DNA of 64,000 nt from Rhizoclosmatium globosum (lineage: Eukaryota; Chytridiomycota; Chytridiomycetes; Chytridiales; Chytriomycetaceae): assembly GCA_002104985.1 (NCBI GenBank), contig MCGO01000030.1, positions 62,001 to 126,000 of the forward strand, read 5' to 3'. This document shows, piece after piece, positions 44,471 to 60,365 of this stretch. The notes under the pieces are model-generated. The model saw only the letters and a program-made list of their open reading frames with translations, was not told where the DNA came from and ran no database searches. How positions within the stretch are numbered: position 1 is the first letter of the stretch; every line of letters starts with the position of its first letter. The position numbers and the translations under genes were made by a program.

Positions 44471-47400
44471 GAAGGGGGGAGTGGAAGGTGGCAGTGTGGC
44501 TGTGGAAGAAAAATATTCCAATTTGAATTCAATCAGAGGAACCATTTGTCAATACTGTGATGAAGCGTTCTGATTGGTTGAAAACCATTGAATCTTCTTA
44601 ATCTCTCTAAAACTGCTAGATCCAAAAGCACAACCCACAGATGGTCAAGGCGTCCCTTTCACTATATCTCCTAGGAAGATGTTAAGTGTTGTGTCCTTCA
44701 AAGCAAGAAGTATGAGTTGAGAAGATGTGATTTATTTACAATTAAATAAAGATAAATATAAAGAGTTTATATTGTGATAATCTCTGTTGACGGAGCAGAG
44801 GGATAATGAATCCACACTGGATGTGAATTCAATCCTCAAACATCAACAGAATCCTGTCTTTGCTGTGAGAATGGCATAAGCAGGAAGCAGCTGAAAATCT
44901 GCATATTATTTCCCTTTCTGGAAAGACCTTTTATCAGGTTCTACAGACCTCAAAAACTCGCAACAAGCAGCTTGAATAATCATGGATCAAACTTTTAACT
45001 TTGATGTGGTTTCCTTGATTAATCAATGGCAGCATAAGGTTATTGAAGTAAATATTGGCCCAGTCACGCAAAATCCGTGCACCCCAAGCTTCACGCGACA
45101 ACACAATTTTCCAATGCTGGAATCCACTGCTTTCCTTCCAAAATAAGCTTGAAGTATGAATTTAGAGCCATTTATGTGGGAAGGTCGGTAAAAGCCATAT
45201 CACCAAACTCTTACTTAGATTTGCTATCATTTGTCAGTGTTTTGATTCGATCTTGTACAAGGGAACGCTCTTCAAGTTTGAAGGCAATTAGAGGTAAGCT
45301 GACTGTGTTGTGATGATGTAAATACCCAACCCCACATTCACTTTTCCTGGCAGCTATAACTTTTAGGCTGTTCCCCAACTACAGTAGCTGTGTGCTACCC
45401 CACAGAACACAGAGTCAAAACATACCACAATATGCTGTTGAAAATAGTTGTCTTCTACAATTTAATTGTTGTTAAAGCAAAGAGCAAGTTGCCCCTTTCA
45501 AAATTCAAAATTCAAAATTCAAAAACCAAGACAAACATCCATGCTGTTGTTGATGGCCTGAAATTGACTCAGATGAATTCAAAAGAGTGCCTTTTGTTCA
45601 TACGACCTTCCAATTCATTTCCCTGATGTACAATCCACGTTCATCTACTTGGTCACTGTGGCAACAAGAAGGTTTTTGTCAAGACAAAGAATGATTATCT
45701 CTGAAACCTAGCTGTTGACTTAAGTTTTTGCTCTTTGCTTTAAGCGCTATCTCGAAAATGAAATTAATTATTGGTAGTATAAAAATTGGTATTGATGTAA
45801 ATGAGAAGTTACTTGGTCAGTACCAATTTAATTATTAAAGCCAAACTTTTCTTTCCGTAAACTCCTGTGTATCCACTGTTTATGAACAAAGCCTCTTGCA
45901 CATAGGTAATTACAGTGGTGGAAATGGCAAAGCTCCCAAAGGAGTCATCTCAATACCAAATTCAAAGGCCTGCAAAAAGTAAAAGCAGCCATCTGGATTA
46001 TATGCCCTTTGCACTGGAATTGATTGAGTGTGATTGCTCTGATAGTGATGAGTCTGACCCTGAGCCATTGGAGTTGGAGCTGTGGCTTAAGTTTCCGAAG
46101 TCCTCCTTGCTCATTGTAAATGAACTCAAATGGACTCATGCTGCAGAATTGATTGATTGTTTTGGGGTCCAGTGTGTTTGGAAACAGGAGTAGAACCTGT
46201 TGCTACCATACTACTCAATACAAAAACACAGATTAAAACACCCACACAAAATTTCTAAGGCCCTTAAAATATTGTACATTACATTTGGTTTGTGCCTAGG
46301 AAATTTGTGAGAGCGCACAGTTGCAATTCATGGTTATGCCATAATTTGCAGCCACAAATAAGAAATGGTGATGTTATTTGTTAAGCAGTTTGAATCTGGT
46401 TCAAACTTAAGATTCGCTTGTTTCCTGTCCTCCACCTGTTTGCACATGAAGCAGGGAGGAACTCAGCCCTATTCAATATAACATGGGCTTGAGCAATCTG
46501 GCAGACTGTGTGTGTAACTTCTAAAAGCTGAAAATGAGACCTTGTTTGACACAACACAGTCTTTAGAAATCATGTTACAGCAAATAGAACGTAAAGCAAA
46601 TCATTTCAGAAAATGTTAAATTAGTATACAAGTTGAAATTAATATATATTGATTTTTGCTTGCTTTCCTTTGATTGACTGTGTTTGTTGCGCATCTGTGT
46701 GCTAATGCTTGCTGTTAAACAATAACTTGCATACTTGGATTTCTGCACTCTTGCACCATCAATTTCATTTTGTATATGAGTGGAGTTTTAACTGGTGGAA
46801 GATTCTGGTTAATATTTGGTGCCATACCACCAGAATATGCCTGGATCCAATAGAAGTACTTTCTGCTTGATTTTCGTTCCAGTTTTATTTTATCAATAAA
46901 TGATTCAAAATATACAACCTTGCTTCTGCCACACAGGCAGCGTAATGTCTTTGATCACCAGAATACTACTGGAACTGACTATTTCTAGTTGCAGCTGTAT
47001 CTTCTTAGCCCTTGTCCCTTGTCAAGGCAGGATGCAAAATCCTTCAGCTGTATAGTGCTGCTCCATTGTCTAGTCTTAGATCAAGTGTGACCAAGATAGC
47101 AACTCACTGATATAACAAGACACATATTATGAAAAATCTGCATAGATTGCCATATTCTATCTTTAAGGCTTGTTTGCTTGCATTAATGACATCAACAACA
47201 GGATAAATCCAACAAATCTGCAGATTGTATACCGTAGAATAGGTTGTCTAAGACCACCCCTTTTTGTTCGTTTGTCCTGTACCCCCCCTCAATCTTGCCT
47301 TCCAATTCTTTGCAGGTTTTTAAGAGAATGCACTATCGCATTATTCGCTCATTCCTGCCTTCTGGTTTTCAACAGAATACACTCTCATTATTTGTTTATA

Positions 47401-47939
47401 AATTTCTTGTCAAATGACAGTTGTCCTGTCAAACCAACCAACCCCACGCTGCACCATTGAAGTTACAGGCCTCACTTCGGGCAACAATGGTCGTTCTTGT
47501 GAGGCGCACAATATTTGCGGAGCTGTTGTCAAATTGTATGATGTTGTTGCATTTGAGTCAGTGTTGCTGCCATCCTTTACACTTGAATCCTTAGCTGTGA
47601 AACACGTTGATTCTGGATGTTGAATTGGATTTGTGCCAGATATTTTGCATTGGTACTTTAAGCACTTGATTCAAATGGGAACTGGAATGGTTGTGGAGAA
47701 ATCAAGGGACATAATTGCAGGACTAAACGTCAGCTCTGGCATGCAAACTATGGCATGATTATTGTTGAAATTGATGCAGAACTTGTTTCGGATGATGACT
47801 TGACAGACAAGTATGTCTCAGATGTGTCTGATTGCCCGCCTCCTGAACCAATTGTTCGCAAGAAACAGCCATCCACCTTTGAGCGTAAACCAACTACATG
47901 CGGGGGGGGGGGGGGGGGGGGGGGGGGTCGTAGACAACC
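44471..47939. other. Interior of the inverted-arm element, no gene recognised
   Basis: Only short frames occur. One of 92 residues at 45915-46193 (with SDSDESDPEPLELEL) is the least random but has no known relative that I recognise. An uninterrupted G26 run lies at 47902-47927. Confidence 0.4.
47902..47927 (+). repeat. G26 homopolymer
   Basis: Twenty-six consecutive G lie just inside the right arm of the inverted element. This is a slippage-prone and G-quadruplex-capable tract. Its true length is doubtful, given the homopolymer errors elsewhere. Confidence 0.8.
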
Positions 47940-48530
47940 TATTCTACGGTACTCCTTTCTCTCTTATGCTGGAAGCCAGTTGGCCTGTTTCTCTGTTCTC
48001 TTCTTTTTACATCCACTTCTTACCTCTGTACTGCGTCAATGTCCTCAAAGTTTAGGGAAGCCAAAGTATAGGATCCAGACAAAAGCAATTTGTATGTGGA
48101 TTTGGCGACGTTGGTGTAGAGGAGTAGAGGAAATTGAGGTGGTTGTTTGAGGTAAGGCAGTTGACGCAGAGCTTGGGAAAGAGAACTGCAGCGCCATGGA
48201 CGTCTTCGCAGCAGCTGTCAATGAAGGCAGTAGGGTTGAGTCAATGTTAGATGGATAGCAATGAAGAGGGAGTAATAACATTGATGACTCAGACCCACCC
48301 CTGAAGTGATATACTTGACTGACAAGCCTGGAAAAATCTAGATTTTGCTTTCAGTACATTTGTTGTTCATCTTGAAATGGCAAGTATTTGGAGAGTTGGA
48401 TTCATGAGGCCTTGTTTTGAATGTCAATTAACCAATTTCATATCAATGTAACACTATTGTTAAATTTATTGCTGTTTATGGCTATTTATGGCCGGAATTT
48501 ATTAATAAACAGGGAAAGCGAGCTTATTAA
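47940..48530 (-). repeat. Right inverted arm
   Basis: The inverse of the left arm at 43806-44470, with many substitutions. It ends in TTTATTAATAAA iterons without the terminal GGCCCCGTT. Confidence 0.6.
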
Positions 48531-48826
48531 TAAATAACATGGGAAGAGGAAGCCGTAGCAATCACACCATCAACTGATAAAATTAATGAAGTTCTGTAGT
48601 TGAATACTCTGCTTATAGATTTATGTCAAGTTCTGTGCAAGATTGCCAAGAACACAGGATTTCCTGGGTTTGAATTTGAGAGGTTGGTACATTCAAAATG
48701 TCACTAACAAAATCAAATGTAGCCTTACAATTATTTGTGTTTGTATGTTTTTATTAAGAAGTCCTTGCCTTGCAAACTTCATCAATAAAAACAGTCCTTT
48801 CAACACTCCTTGTGCTTAACTACTTG

Positions 48827-51800
48827 TTATGCCATCCATCTGCCATTCTCCTGTATTGCTTCCCACTTTCTAACTAGTTCTGCAAGCTAAAAGAATGATT
48901 GAAAGAAGTTTATTTGGTTCTCAATATTTTCTTGGAATTACTCCCTCCTTTCTTTCGCCTTCCCTTATTTCCTTTATAAAACCCAAAATATCAACAGCCC
49001 CATTTTGAGTTTCAGAGAAAGAAGTCTCAGGTGGTAGGACCAGTAATAATGGAGAGCTGACCAATGATGGGACACGATCTTGAACAAATTCACCAATATC
49101 CACATTACCTCCATCAATCCTATTCAGACTGTCTGCTATCTTATCAGACCCGCTAACACTGACTGATCTACGCCTTGAAAGCTTCCTTGCATGGGTTCTG
49201 GCATTCTCTAAATCAGCTGCACACTTTGCAGCATCAGCCACTTTATCACCCTCCCTCATGAGCGAAGCTTCCATAGAAATCTCATCCTCATCAGCTTGAA
49301 TTGCTATAACAGTATTTTGTTTGGTGCTTTGTTTTGTAACCCATGGGTTACCAAATGGATCACGCTTCAGCTTTGCCAGGATATCATCATCTGATTCAAA
49401 TGGGCTTCTCAAAGGCGGAATATACAACTTTGAGTGATGATTACTCATTTCTGATATTGGAACTGAATGCTGTGCATCTGTTGTTTTTATGTCAGTGTTA
49501 AATAAAAGTAAATGACTAAATAACAACATATACAAACCTTCATAGCTTTGGTCCCTAACAAGTTTTTTCAATGTTGGCTGACTTTGCTTAACAACTGTAT
49601 TGAACTCAAATTGCAACAGTCTGAGTTCACCAAGGACACAATCCCTTGATACATCAAATACATTTTCAACAAGATTTGAAGTATGTTGCAAGATTTCAAT
49701 AGTGGTGTGTTGTTTCTTGTCAAGCTATGGCATGAATCAGTACAGCATTTGTTTCTTCTTGTTTTACCTTGTTCCTGAGCTTGATGCTGGTTGAAAACTT
49801 TTCAAATTCAAATTTAGACTGCAGAAATAGCAAATAAATAATTCAGTGATCTATCAACCAAAAAATTAAAACCTGTTCTATTATGGTGTTGAGAAACGTT
49901 GATATTGGCCATTCAAGCATGTTTGGAACCAATGAGAGGGGAAAGAGCCTCTCCAATCCAACTTTGCATATTATTAACCTGAGTTTCTGTACAAATGAAC
50001 ATGTTAAATTGATAGGGCGTAAGAATATCTCACTGTATGATAATATGGTGGAATTTCATGTAAATAGGCATGAAAAGCATTGATATACTGTGTAGGTGGA
50101 TTGGCTTTCATGCGAGGATCTTTGGTTAATGGATCTAACATTGTTGTAAGCAAATATGTCTGTCAATGAATATAAACATACCAATTAGTTTAAACAACTT
50201 TGGAAAGTTATATGGCAACAGGTACATCATGACCCCACTCCTTTGCGATGCTGTGCTTACTTTTAAGAAACCAATTGGCTCTCCCAAACCATTATTTGCT
50301 GGACTGCTGTGTCGCATATACAGCTACAATTTCATCAGATTTAGTTTGTATGCAAAACGTTCTTATGATAGCTACCGTCCAACAGATTCCTGTCTGAGAG
50401 CTTGAAGACTTGGCTGACGATCTGGCCAACAACTCCTTGAATGAGCTTTGTTCAATTGTAAAACGATCATATGGAAACCCATGTGGAATTGTATAGGTCA
50501 TATCAGTTGTAGTGTATACAAGATATGGGATAGCTGATTTTTGAGGCTTGTGATTTGAAGAATTTAGAACCATTTAAAGTCAGAAAAGACGTACTGGCAT
50601 GTTCAATCGAGAATCCACAACATATGGTTCAGGGAGGGGAAATGTTCCTCCTTGGTCTGCTTGTGGAAATATGTTCATTCTGAATACTTTTGGTCTTGAA
50701 TTGCCAGAAGGAGAAGCTAATGGACTAGTTAAATTCAAATGATTTTACAATTTTGTTCATGTATCACCTGATATCTCTTCCATGTGCACCCAAACACTTG
50801 GTTGTGTGACTGATGAAGTTTGAGGAAGCACATCAGGATGAGGAGGTTTGTGAGCCCCCATACAATTTTCAATACACCTTTTCATGTGGTCTTTTGTCCA
50901 AATTGCGTAAACATCACTGTACATTGCCCCACTCATTGCCCCAACTTCAGGATGTGTCTTTTTACCTTCAGGAGCAAGCAGGAAGGTATGAAGTCGCTGA
51001 TCCCAACGAAAGGGTTCCAAATAAACATTTGAACCAGGTGTATGTAGTCCAGGTATTTGGAGCTATAGTACAAGAAGGTTGGAAAGAGGTAGAAAGAATC
51101 AACAAATGCTCACTCACTCGATTTTGAATCACACACTTGCTGTTTGCCTTATCATAAAACGAGAAGTTTCCGCCATCAGTGAACCACATCAGCATTGTTG
51201 GTTCTATTGCTGATACATATCGGCCCTTGCCAATGGTTTCAAGTCCGGCTTGATATCGATACGCGTTCAAATAATCAAATGCAGCGTGAAAAGCTTGCCC
51301 GGATTCGAAATGTCTGTGGCATTGAGAGTTTTGAGTTGAAGAAGAAGCTGCGGAATTGAGTCATGAACGCCAGCCTAAAAAGATTCCATCAGAAACTGGA
51401 AGAAGGGACTATGAAGCTTATTCGATATTCTTTGTTACGGAACATCTGTTCTTTTTCTCTGTTGCTCTCATTCTCTTTCGAAACAACAATAGGTACTCAA
51501 AAAGAAAATCAATATATATCTACCTTTATACACCCTGGCGGATCACTGTAGTCGATAAGAACGTATTTGTTCCCCTTTCTGTCGGACCGTCGTTGCTCCC
51601 ACTGTTGAAAATATGTTGTTCATTAACGAAGCATTCACATTCTATTCCGCTCTTCTGTGTCCTATGTCTTCCACACGACAATTGCTATCAGAATTCGATG
51701 AAGGTGGCAGTATTCAACTCTTTGATGCGTATCGCCATAACATCGGTGGCCTGTTCCAGACACATTATGAAGCGAAAAGTACCTGAAAGAAATGCTCGAT

Positions 51801-51890
51801 GCCACTCTTTGCGCAATCCAGATATGATAAGCCATGAGAGAAGACTTGATTCATCGATGCGCTCGTATCGACAACGAAGACATAAATCAT
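48827..51890 (-). CDS. INTS6: Integrator complex subunit 6 (VWA domain)
   Basis: The start MIYVFVVDTSASMNQ, with HGLSYLDCAKSGIEHF after it, is the INTS6 von Willebrand A domain with its DTSAS MIDAS motif. Further exons contain EPFRWDQRLHTFLL, PSVWVHMEEI, GLGEPIGFLKVSTASQR with YLLPYNFPKLFKLI, and GNPWVTKQ. All lie in the order of human INTS6. The last exon pair gives KEIREGERKEG joined to LAELVRKWEAIQENGRWM, ending at 48827. INTS6 recruits PP2A to the Integrator complex, which cleaves nascent snRNA and attenuates mRNA transcripts. Integrator is missing in common yeasts, so its presence supports an early-diverging fungus. Many introns are resolved only roughly. Confidence 0.87.
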
Positions 51891-52016
51891 CGGCTCTGTT
51901 GTGTCGACTTGGTTGAGTTTTCTATCAGAAAAAACAGACAAAGAAACTTCATTTTACTTTGCAGAAAGAAAGAAAAGGTACCAGATTCGTTCTAGTTCTA
52001 AGGATATAACAATTTT

Positions 52017-56210
<4,194 letters not shown>

Positions 56211-56259
56211 CTTTTTCTTTCCCCTTCTGCCTCCTTGCCTTGCGGATTTGCAAACAACA

Positions 56260-57212
56260 ATGTCTCTGAGAAACTCAACCTCTGTAGTCGATAGCGACTT
56301 TCTTGAAACAAGGAGAAATTGGGACCTTGCTTTGTTTTACTTTGAGGTCGCTCTTGCGGCTGGTTTTGGTTTGCTGTCGATATTCCTCCTCTACTTTGTG
56401 ATTATTGTGGAGTTGCCCGCACGAAATCTTCCTCGGACTGTGGTCATATATGCTCAGCTTCAAACTTACTTCTTGGTTTATTGACGCTGGATATGGTTCT
56501 CTTCTATGTATCCAATGGATTGTTCTGTCTCAACCGAAGCCATATCTGGGAGAAGGTGACAACAATTTCCCTCAGCACTGGCCAGTGCTTCTTTGCTTAT
56601 TATAGTTGGTTACGTGGATATGAAGTCTTCAAGTTACAAGCGTCCGCGAGAATGAACAAGTTCTTGAAAGTATTGTTGTTGCTTTTACCGATTGTGAATA
56701 GCTGTCCTGGAATAGTCTTATTTATAGTTTCTGAACGAGATTCACGTACGAAAGCATATCTGTTTATGGGTGCCTTCAGTGCTCTCTTGACGATAGGAAC
56801 AGATTTGGTTTTCTGCTTCTCATACGTCAAACATATTTCGGGAATGAAACATAGTAAAATCGATGTTCCACAGTACTATTTTGTGATTTCATGCTATGGC
56901 CTTGCAGCTTCTATTTGTGCATTTGCTGCATTTGTTTCTTTCGTTGTGTTGCAGCTGTTCTCACCCAGTGCGACACCAACCACAAGAGTTTTGGTGATTA
57001 ACTGCATTGCCACATATGCATTCTGTATTTTCCTCGCCATGAGTGTTATTTTATTGGTTTTGATGAAAATTGCTTTGGTTGCTCCGGGTCTTTTGAACGG
57101 GCAGCGAACCACAGTGAATGCCGTCAAACGATTTTTGGGAGAAAGTAGTACATCTAATAGCATAAGCAGCAAAGATCATGGGAAACGCGCCTCGGCTTCA
57201 ATAGAGTGCTAA
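56260..57212 (+). CDS. Multi-pass (probably seven-helix) membrane protein
   Basis: The product has about 315 residues and a short N-terminus with an N-glycosylation sequon (RNSTS). Hydrophobic segments follow near FEVALAAGFGLLSIFLLYFV, YAQLQTYFLV/LDMVLFYV, SLSTGQCFFAYYSW, VLLLLLPIVNSCPGIVLFIV, YLFMGAFSALLTIG, YYFVISCYGLAASICAFAAF and VINCIATYAFCIFLAMSVIL. The C-terminus is Ser-rich and cytosolic. This topology resembles a GPCR, but I see no diagnostic motif of a known class. The frame break near 56480 is cured by one T in TTT at 56477-56479. It converges on the TLC gene, with only 14 bp between stops. Confidence 0.7.
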
Positions 57213-57226
57213 CGAAATATAATCTT

Positions 57227-58070
57227 TATTCTTCTTTTCTTCCTTTTCCCGTCTTTTTTCTTTCCCGTCGCTGCTGTTTTACCCAACCGTAGAACCAATG
57301 GCAATGAAGTGGAAGGGGAATGAAAGGCACAATCGCGTATGCACTGGGGTAGTATGTCACGAACGCGTGAAACACAACGTATGCATGAAACAGGACACGC
57401 GTCATGAAGAAACTATGTGCGATAAATGTCAGTATCGCGTTTCAAGAATTTGTGTAAATAATAAAACTGACGTTATTCCGAATATTAAGTCGTGCCGCCA
57501 TGCCTTGTTTATCATTCCAAGGGCCAAAAAGACGGTTGAAACTTCCATAGCACTTCCCATCGTCAAGTATGCTCCAATTTGTCCCATTTGCATTTGTGTC
57601 ACCACAACAACAGCATAACCGATATGATGAACCCAACCCGAGATTATACCGAACTGTGATGGATACTCGATGAGCCCAATTGCTGTATCTGCAGTTAAAT
57701 ATGCCAAAAAGAGCGAACCCAAAGTCCAAGCGTAAGCAGTGTCGAGGTTTGGGTGGTCGGCAATAGTTGCTGTTGCTGGAAGAGTCACGAATTGAAGGAA
57801 GAGGGGACTGCCCAATGAGATCATAAGCATAGCGGAATAAAGTGTCATGATCCAGGCTTTTTGGCGGGGACTGAGAGGCTGCTGAAAGTGTGCTGTCAGA
57901 GCAGCTTTCCCTATGAGGTACACGACGACTGGAAGCATCAAACCCCACAAGTATGGGTACAGAAACTTGGGTGAATACAGTACAGATTGCAGACTTCGGC
58001 GAGGCCAAGGCAAAGCGGGGTCAACTGGGATGAAGCCGTGTTCCATATTTGGCAGAAGATTTGAAATCAT
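57227..58070 (-). CDS. TLC-domain multi-pass membrane protein
   Basis: Two exons (58070-57472 and 57412-57227) with a 59-bp intron encode 261 residues. Several hydrophobic helices are present. The motif YLTADTAIGLIEYPSQFG with SGWVHHIGYAVVVV is the TLC (TRAM-LAG1-CLN8) signature, with the His pair. FFMTRVLFHAYVVFHAF in the second exon is the usual last helix pair. The protein ends in a basic tail. TLC proteins act in ceramide synthesis or lipid sensing at the ER. The short length fits the TMEM56/TLCD group better than ceramide synthases. No Hox-like domain is present. Confidence 0.8.
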
Positions 58071-58114
58071 GTCAAATCCTCAACCCATTCCCATTTTATT
58101 GCTATTTATCATAG

Positions 58115-58858
58115 CTAATTGTACGAAGGCAAACCAAACTCAGCTGGATCAAAGTCCTCCATCGATTTCAGAACTTTTGCACATCGCTTCACCAATTCGG
58201 GATCCAACTCCAATTGAGAATCAGGAATCCAAACTACCTGCATCCCAGCGTTAAGGCCAGCAAGTACTCCTGACGGTGCATCTTCAAAGACGAGACATTT
58301 TTGATAGTCTTGGTCTGTTGCAGCATTGAACCCCAACGACTTTGCTCCAGCCAAAAAGATATCAGGAGCCGGCTTTCCCTTCTTAATTTGAGCATCATCT
58401 CCGCATGTAATGTTGCCATCAAAGAGTCCAAACAGTTCCCCGTTCTTTGAAGATTTCAATTCAAATGCCTTACGGTGCGACGAAGTGGCAACACAGATTG
58501 GAACGTTGCTCTCTTTCAAGTGCTTGATTAAGCGCAAGACTCCAGGTAGGGTTTGCAATCTGGGAACCTTGATTCGTGCATAGCATTGCGTTCCTTCAGG
58601 TAGTCGTCGGCAGTGTATCCCTCAATACCATAGGCTTCAATCAGAATATTGGCGGCATCCCTTTCTTTGGCACCCATCTACTTGGTGTTAGTCTAGGAGC
58701 ATTTGAAGAAACGTTCATACCATGCGACTCTTGACGGACCAATCGAACGTCTTTCCGAAACGAGCAAGGATTGCATTTGTAACTTCTGAATATACTCGTT
58801 CGGTATCGAGCAAGAGCCCGTCCATGTCAAAGAGAACATGCGTAACTGGAGTTGGCAT
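58115..58858 (-). CDS. HAD phosphatase, pseudouridine-5'-phosphatase-like
   Basis: The homology starts [20 protein letters not shown], with the DxD nucleophile motif of HAD enzymes. Motif [12 protein letters not shown], the Lys of [15 protein letters not shown] and motif [21 protein letters not shown] follow. The end, FGLPSYN, matches human PUDP (HDHD1). The enzyme dephosphorylates pseudouridine 5'-monophosphate or similar small phosphates. An in-frame ATG 14 codons upstream (58900) is possible. There is one intron near 58680-58715. A missing base near 58555 is needed to join RFPD to [10 protein letters not shown]. Confidence 0.88.
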
Positions 58859-58969
58859 TTTGAGATGATTCAACGTCAAGTCAAAACCAGCAATTCTCAT
58901 TAATTTTATTCTGTATCTTCACCATGTAAGCCATTAACATCTCCTATGAAGTCTAATAAATCGTCAAAG

Positions 58970-60345
58970 TCAAGTTCCCTTCCGTATCGTCGTCGCTGCA
59001 TCGTCTTCATCTGCTGCGTGGTGTCCCACATCAACCAATAAATTAGTTTCAACCGGCCTCTGAAATGCTGCAAAAGCAGTTAACCGCTCCTGTTCATTTT
59101 CAGAAACCAAAGTTCGAGCAATATCTGGTTCCAAACTCTCTCTGATGCGACGATCTTCCACCAACAACTTCACACATTCTTGATGACTTCCTTGAACGGC
59201 TTTCCGTAAAGCTTCATTGTTATCCTGTTGTGGAGCAACAACTCTTTCATTCCCAAGTAAAACCCGAACGACATTCGCATGTCCTACAGAGCTTGCTAAA
59301 TAGAGTGGAGTCCGCGGTCCAGCCTGTGGATCGCACCGAGGGTCATTTGCCAAAAGATTCACGACTTCATGGTGTCCAGCCTTCGCCGCATCTTTGATTG
59401 GTAAATTGTTGATGATTCCCGGGTTCACTCGTGAATCCGCAAGAAGTAGACGAACAACTCCTGCGTGTCCATTCGCAGCTGAATTTCGAAGCGCTTCATC
59501 CATATTCACGGACGGGTCGACACGAGGGTCGGCAAGTAGTTTTTGGACAACTTCCGTATGGCCATGACGACTTGAGAGCTTGATTGCATAACCTCGGTTC
59601 GCACTTGGATCGACAGCAGGTATATTCAATAGTTTTTCCTTCGTGATTGGAGTTAGTGTTGAAGTTTGGGGAATATCGGTGGCGCTCTTACCACAATTCG
59701 GATTTCTCCTGATTCACTCGCACATTGGATAGCATAGTTGTCATCGTCCATAGGATTTACTCTTGGATCCTGAAGTAGTAACTGCACAACATCAAAGTAT
59801 CCACTTCTGCAGCTCCATCGAAACAGCCTTCCTTTCTGTGACGTCGGAGATACCCAAGGAAATGATAGCATGGTTGTAATGACTCTCAACGCCAGCGAAG
59901 GAGGCATTATCCACCGTCTATACCACATCAGGTTGCGATCCATATTGCTTCCGATCCAACCTTTGATCCCAGCCCAATCGTTCGCTTGACATACTTCCGC
60001 ATAGATGGCTGTGATATAATTGAAGGGAAAGTTGAGAAACTCTTGATTTTTGATGTTGTATTGATCAAGGAACGTCCACAAGTTATCGTGCCCTGACACT
60101 GCCATTTGAAACTTGATGTGTCGTCGAGCGAAGCATGCATCGTGCAGAATAGTTTGACAGAAGAGAGATTGGGAGGCAAGGGCAAGGTTGCGGAGGTCAT
60201 CGCTATTTATGGAAACCTGAAGCAATACCTCTTGCAGGATTTCAGGTGGAAGCGAATATATTGTAGTTCTATGCTGTATTTAGTTGCCGGAATGAGAGCC
60301 AGTTACTCACTGTGGGTCCGAGAGTGACGAGTGTGACCAATCCAT
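58970..60345 (-). CDS. F-box/ankyrin-repeat protein A
   Basis: Exon 1 (60345-60311) joins by a 42-bp intron to exon 2. It gives TTIYSLPPEILQEVLLQVS, an F-box-like N-terminus, then a helical linker with NDWAGIKGWIGSNMDRN. Ankyrin repeats follow in the DPRVDPS style (VVQLLLQDPRVNPMDDDNYA, HTEVVQKLLADPRVDPS and others). Another short intron follows GEIRIV near 59650-59700. The C-terminus is acidic. F-box ankyrin proteins probably select substrates for SCF ubiquitin ligases. It is a tandem paralogue of the next gene, same strand, 20 bp apart. Confidence 0.8.
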
Positions 60346-60365
60346 CCGCATTTTTTAATTTTCCT

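Larger units (their letters stand above)
43806..48530. mobile_element. About 4.7-kb element with long inverted arms
   Basis: The left arm (43806 to about 44470) starts after TAA with GGCCCCGTTCAGCGAG and iterons. Its inverse appears at about 47940-48530. Shared blocks include GGCCATAAATAGCCATAAACAG, GCTGGAAGCCA.TTG, GCGTCAA.GTCCTCAAAG and TTCATGAGGCCTTG. The arms are diverged, and the right end lacks the terminal GGCC, so the element is old or truncated. The 3.5-kb interior has no recognisable transposase. It shares arm sequence and iterons with the element at 40861. Confidence 0.6.
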
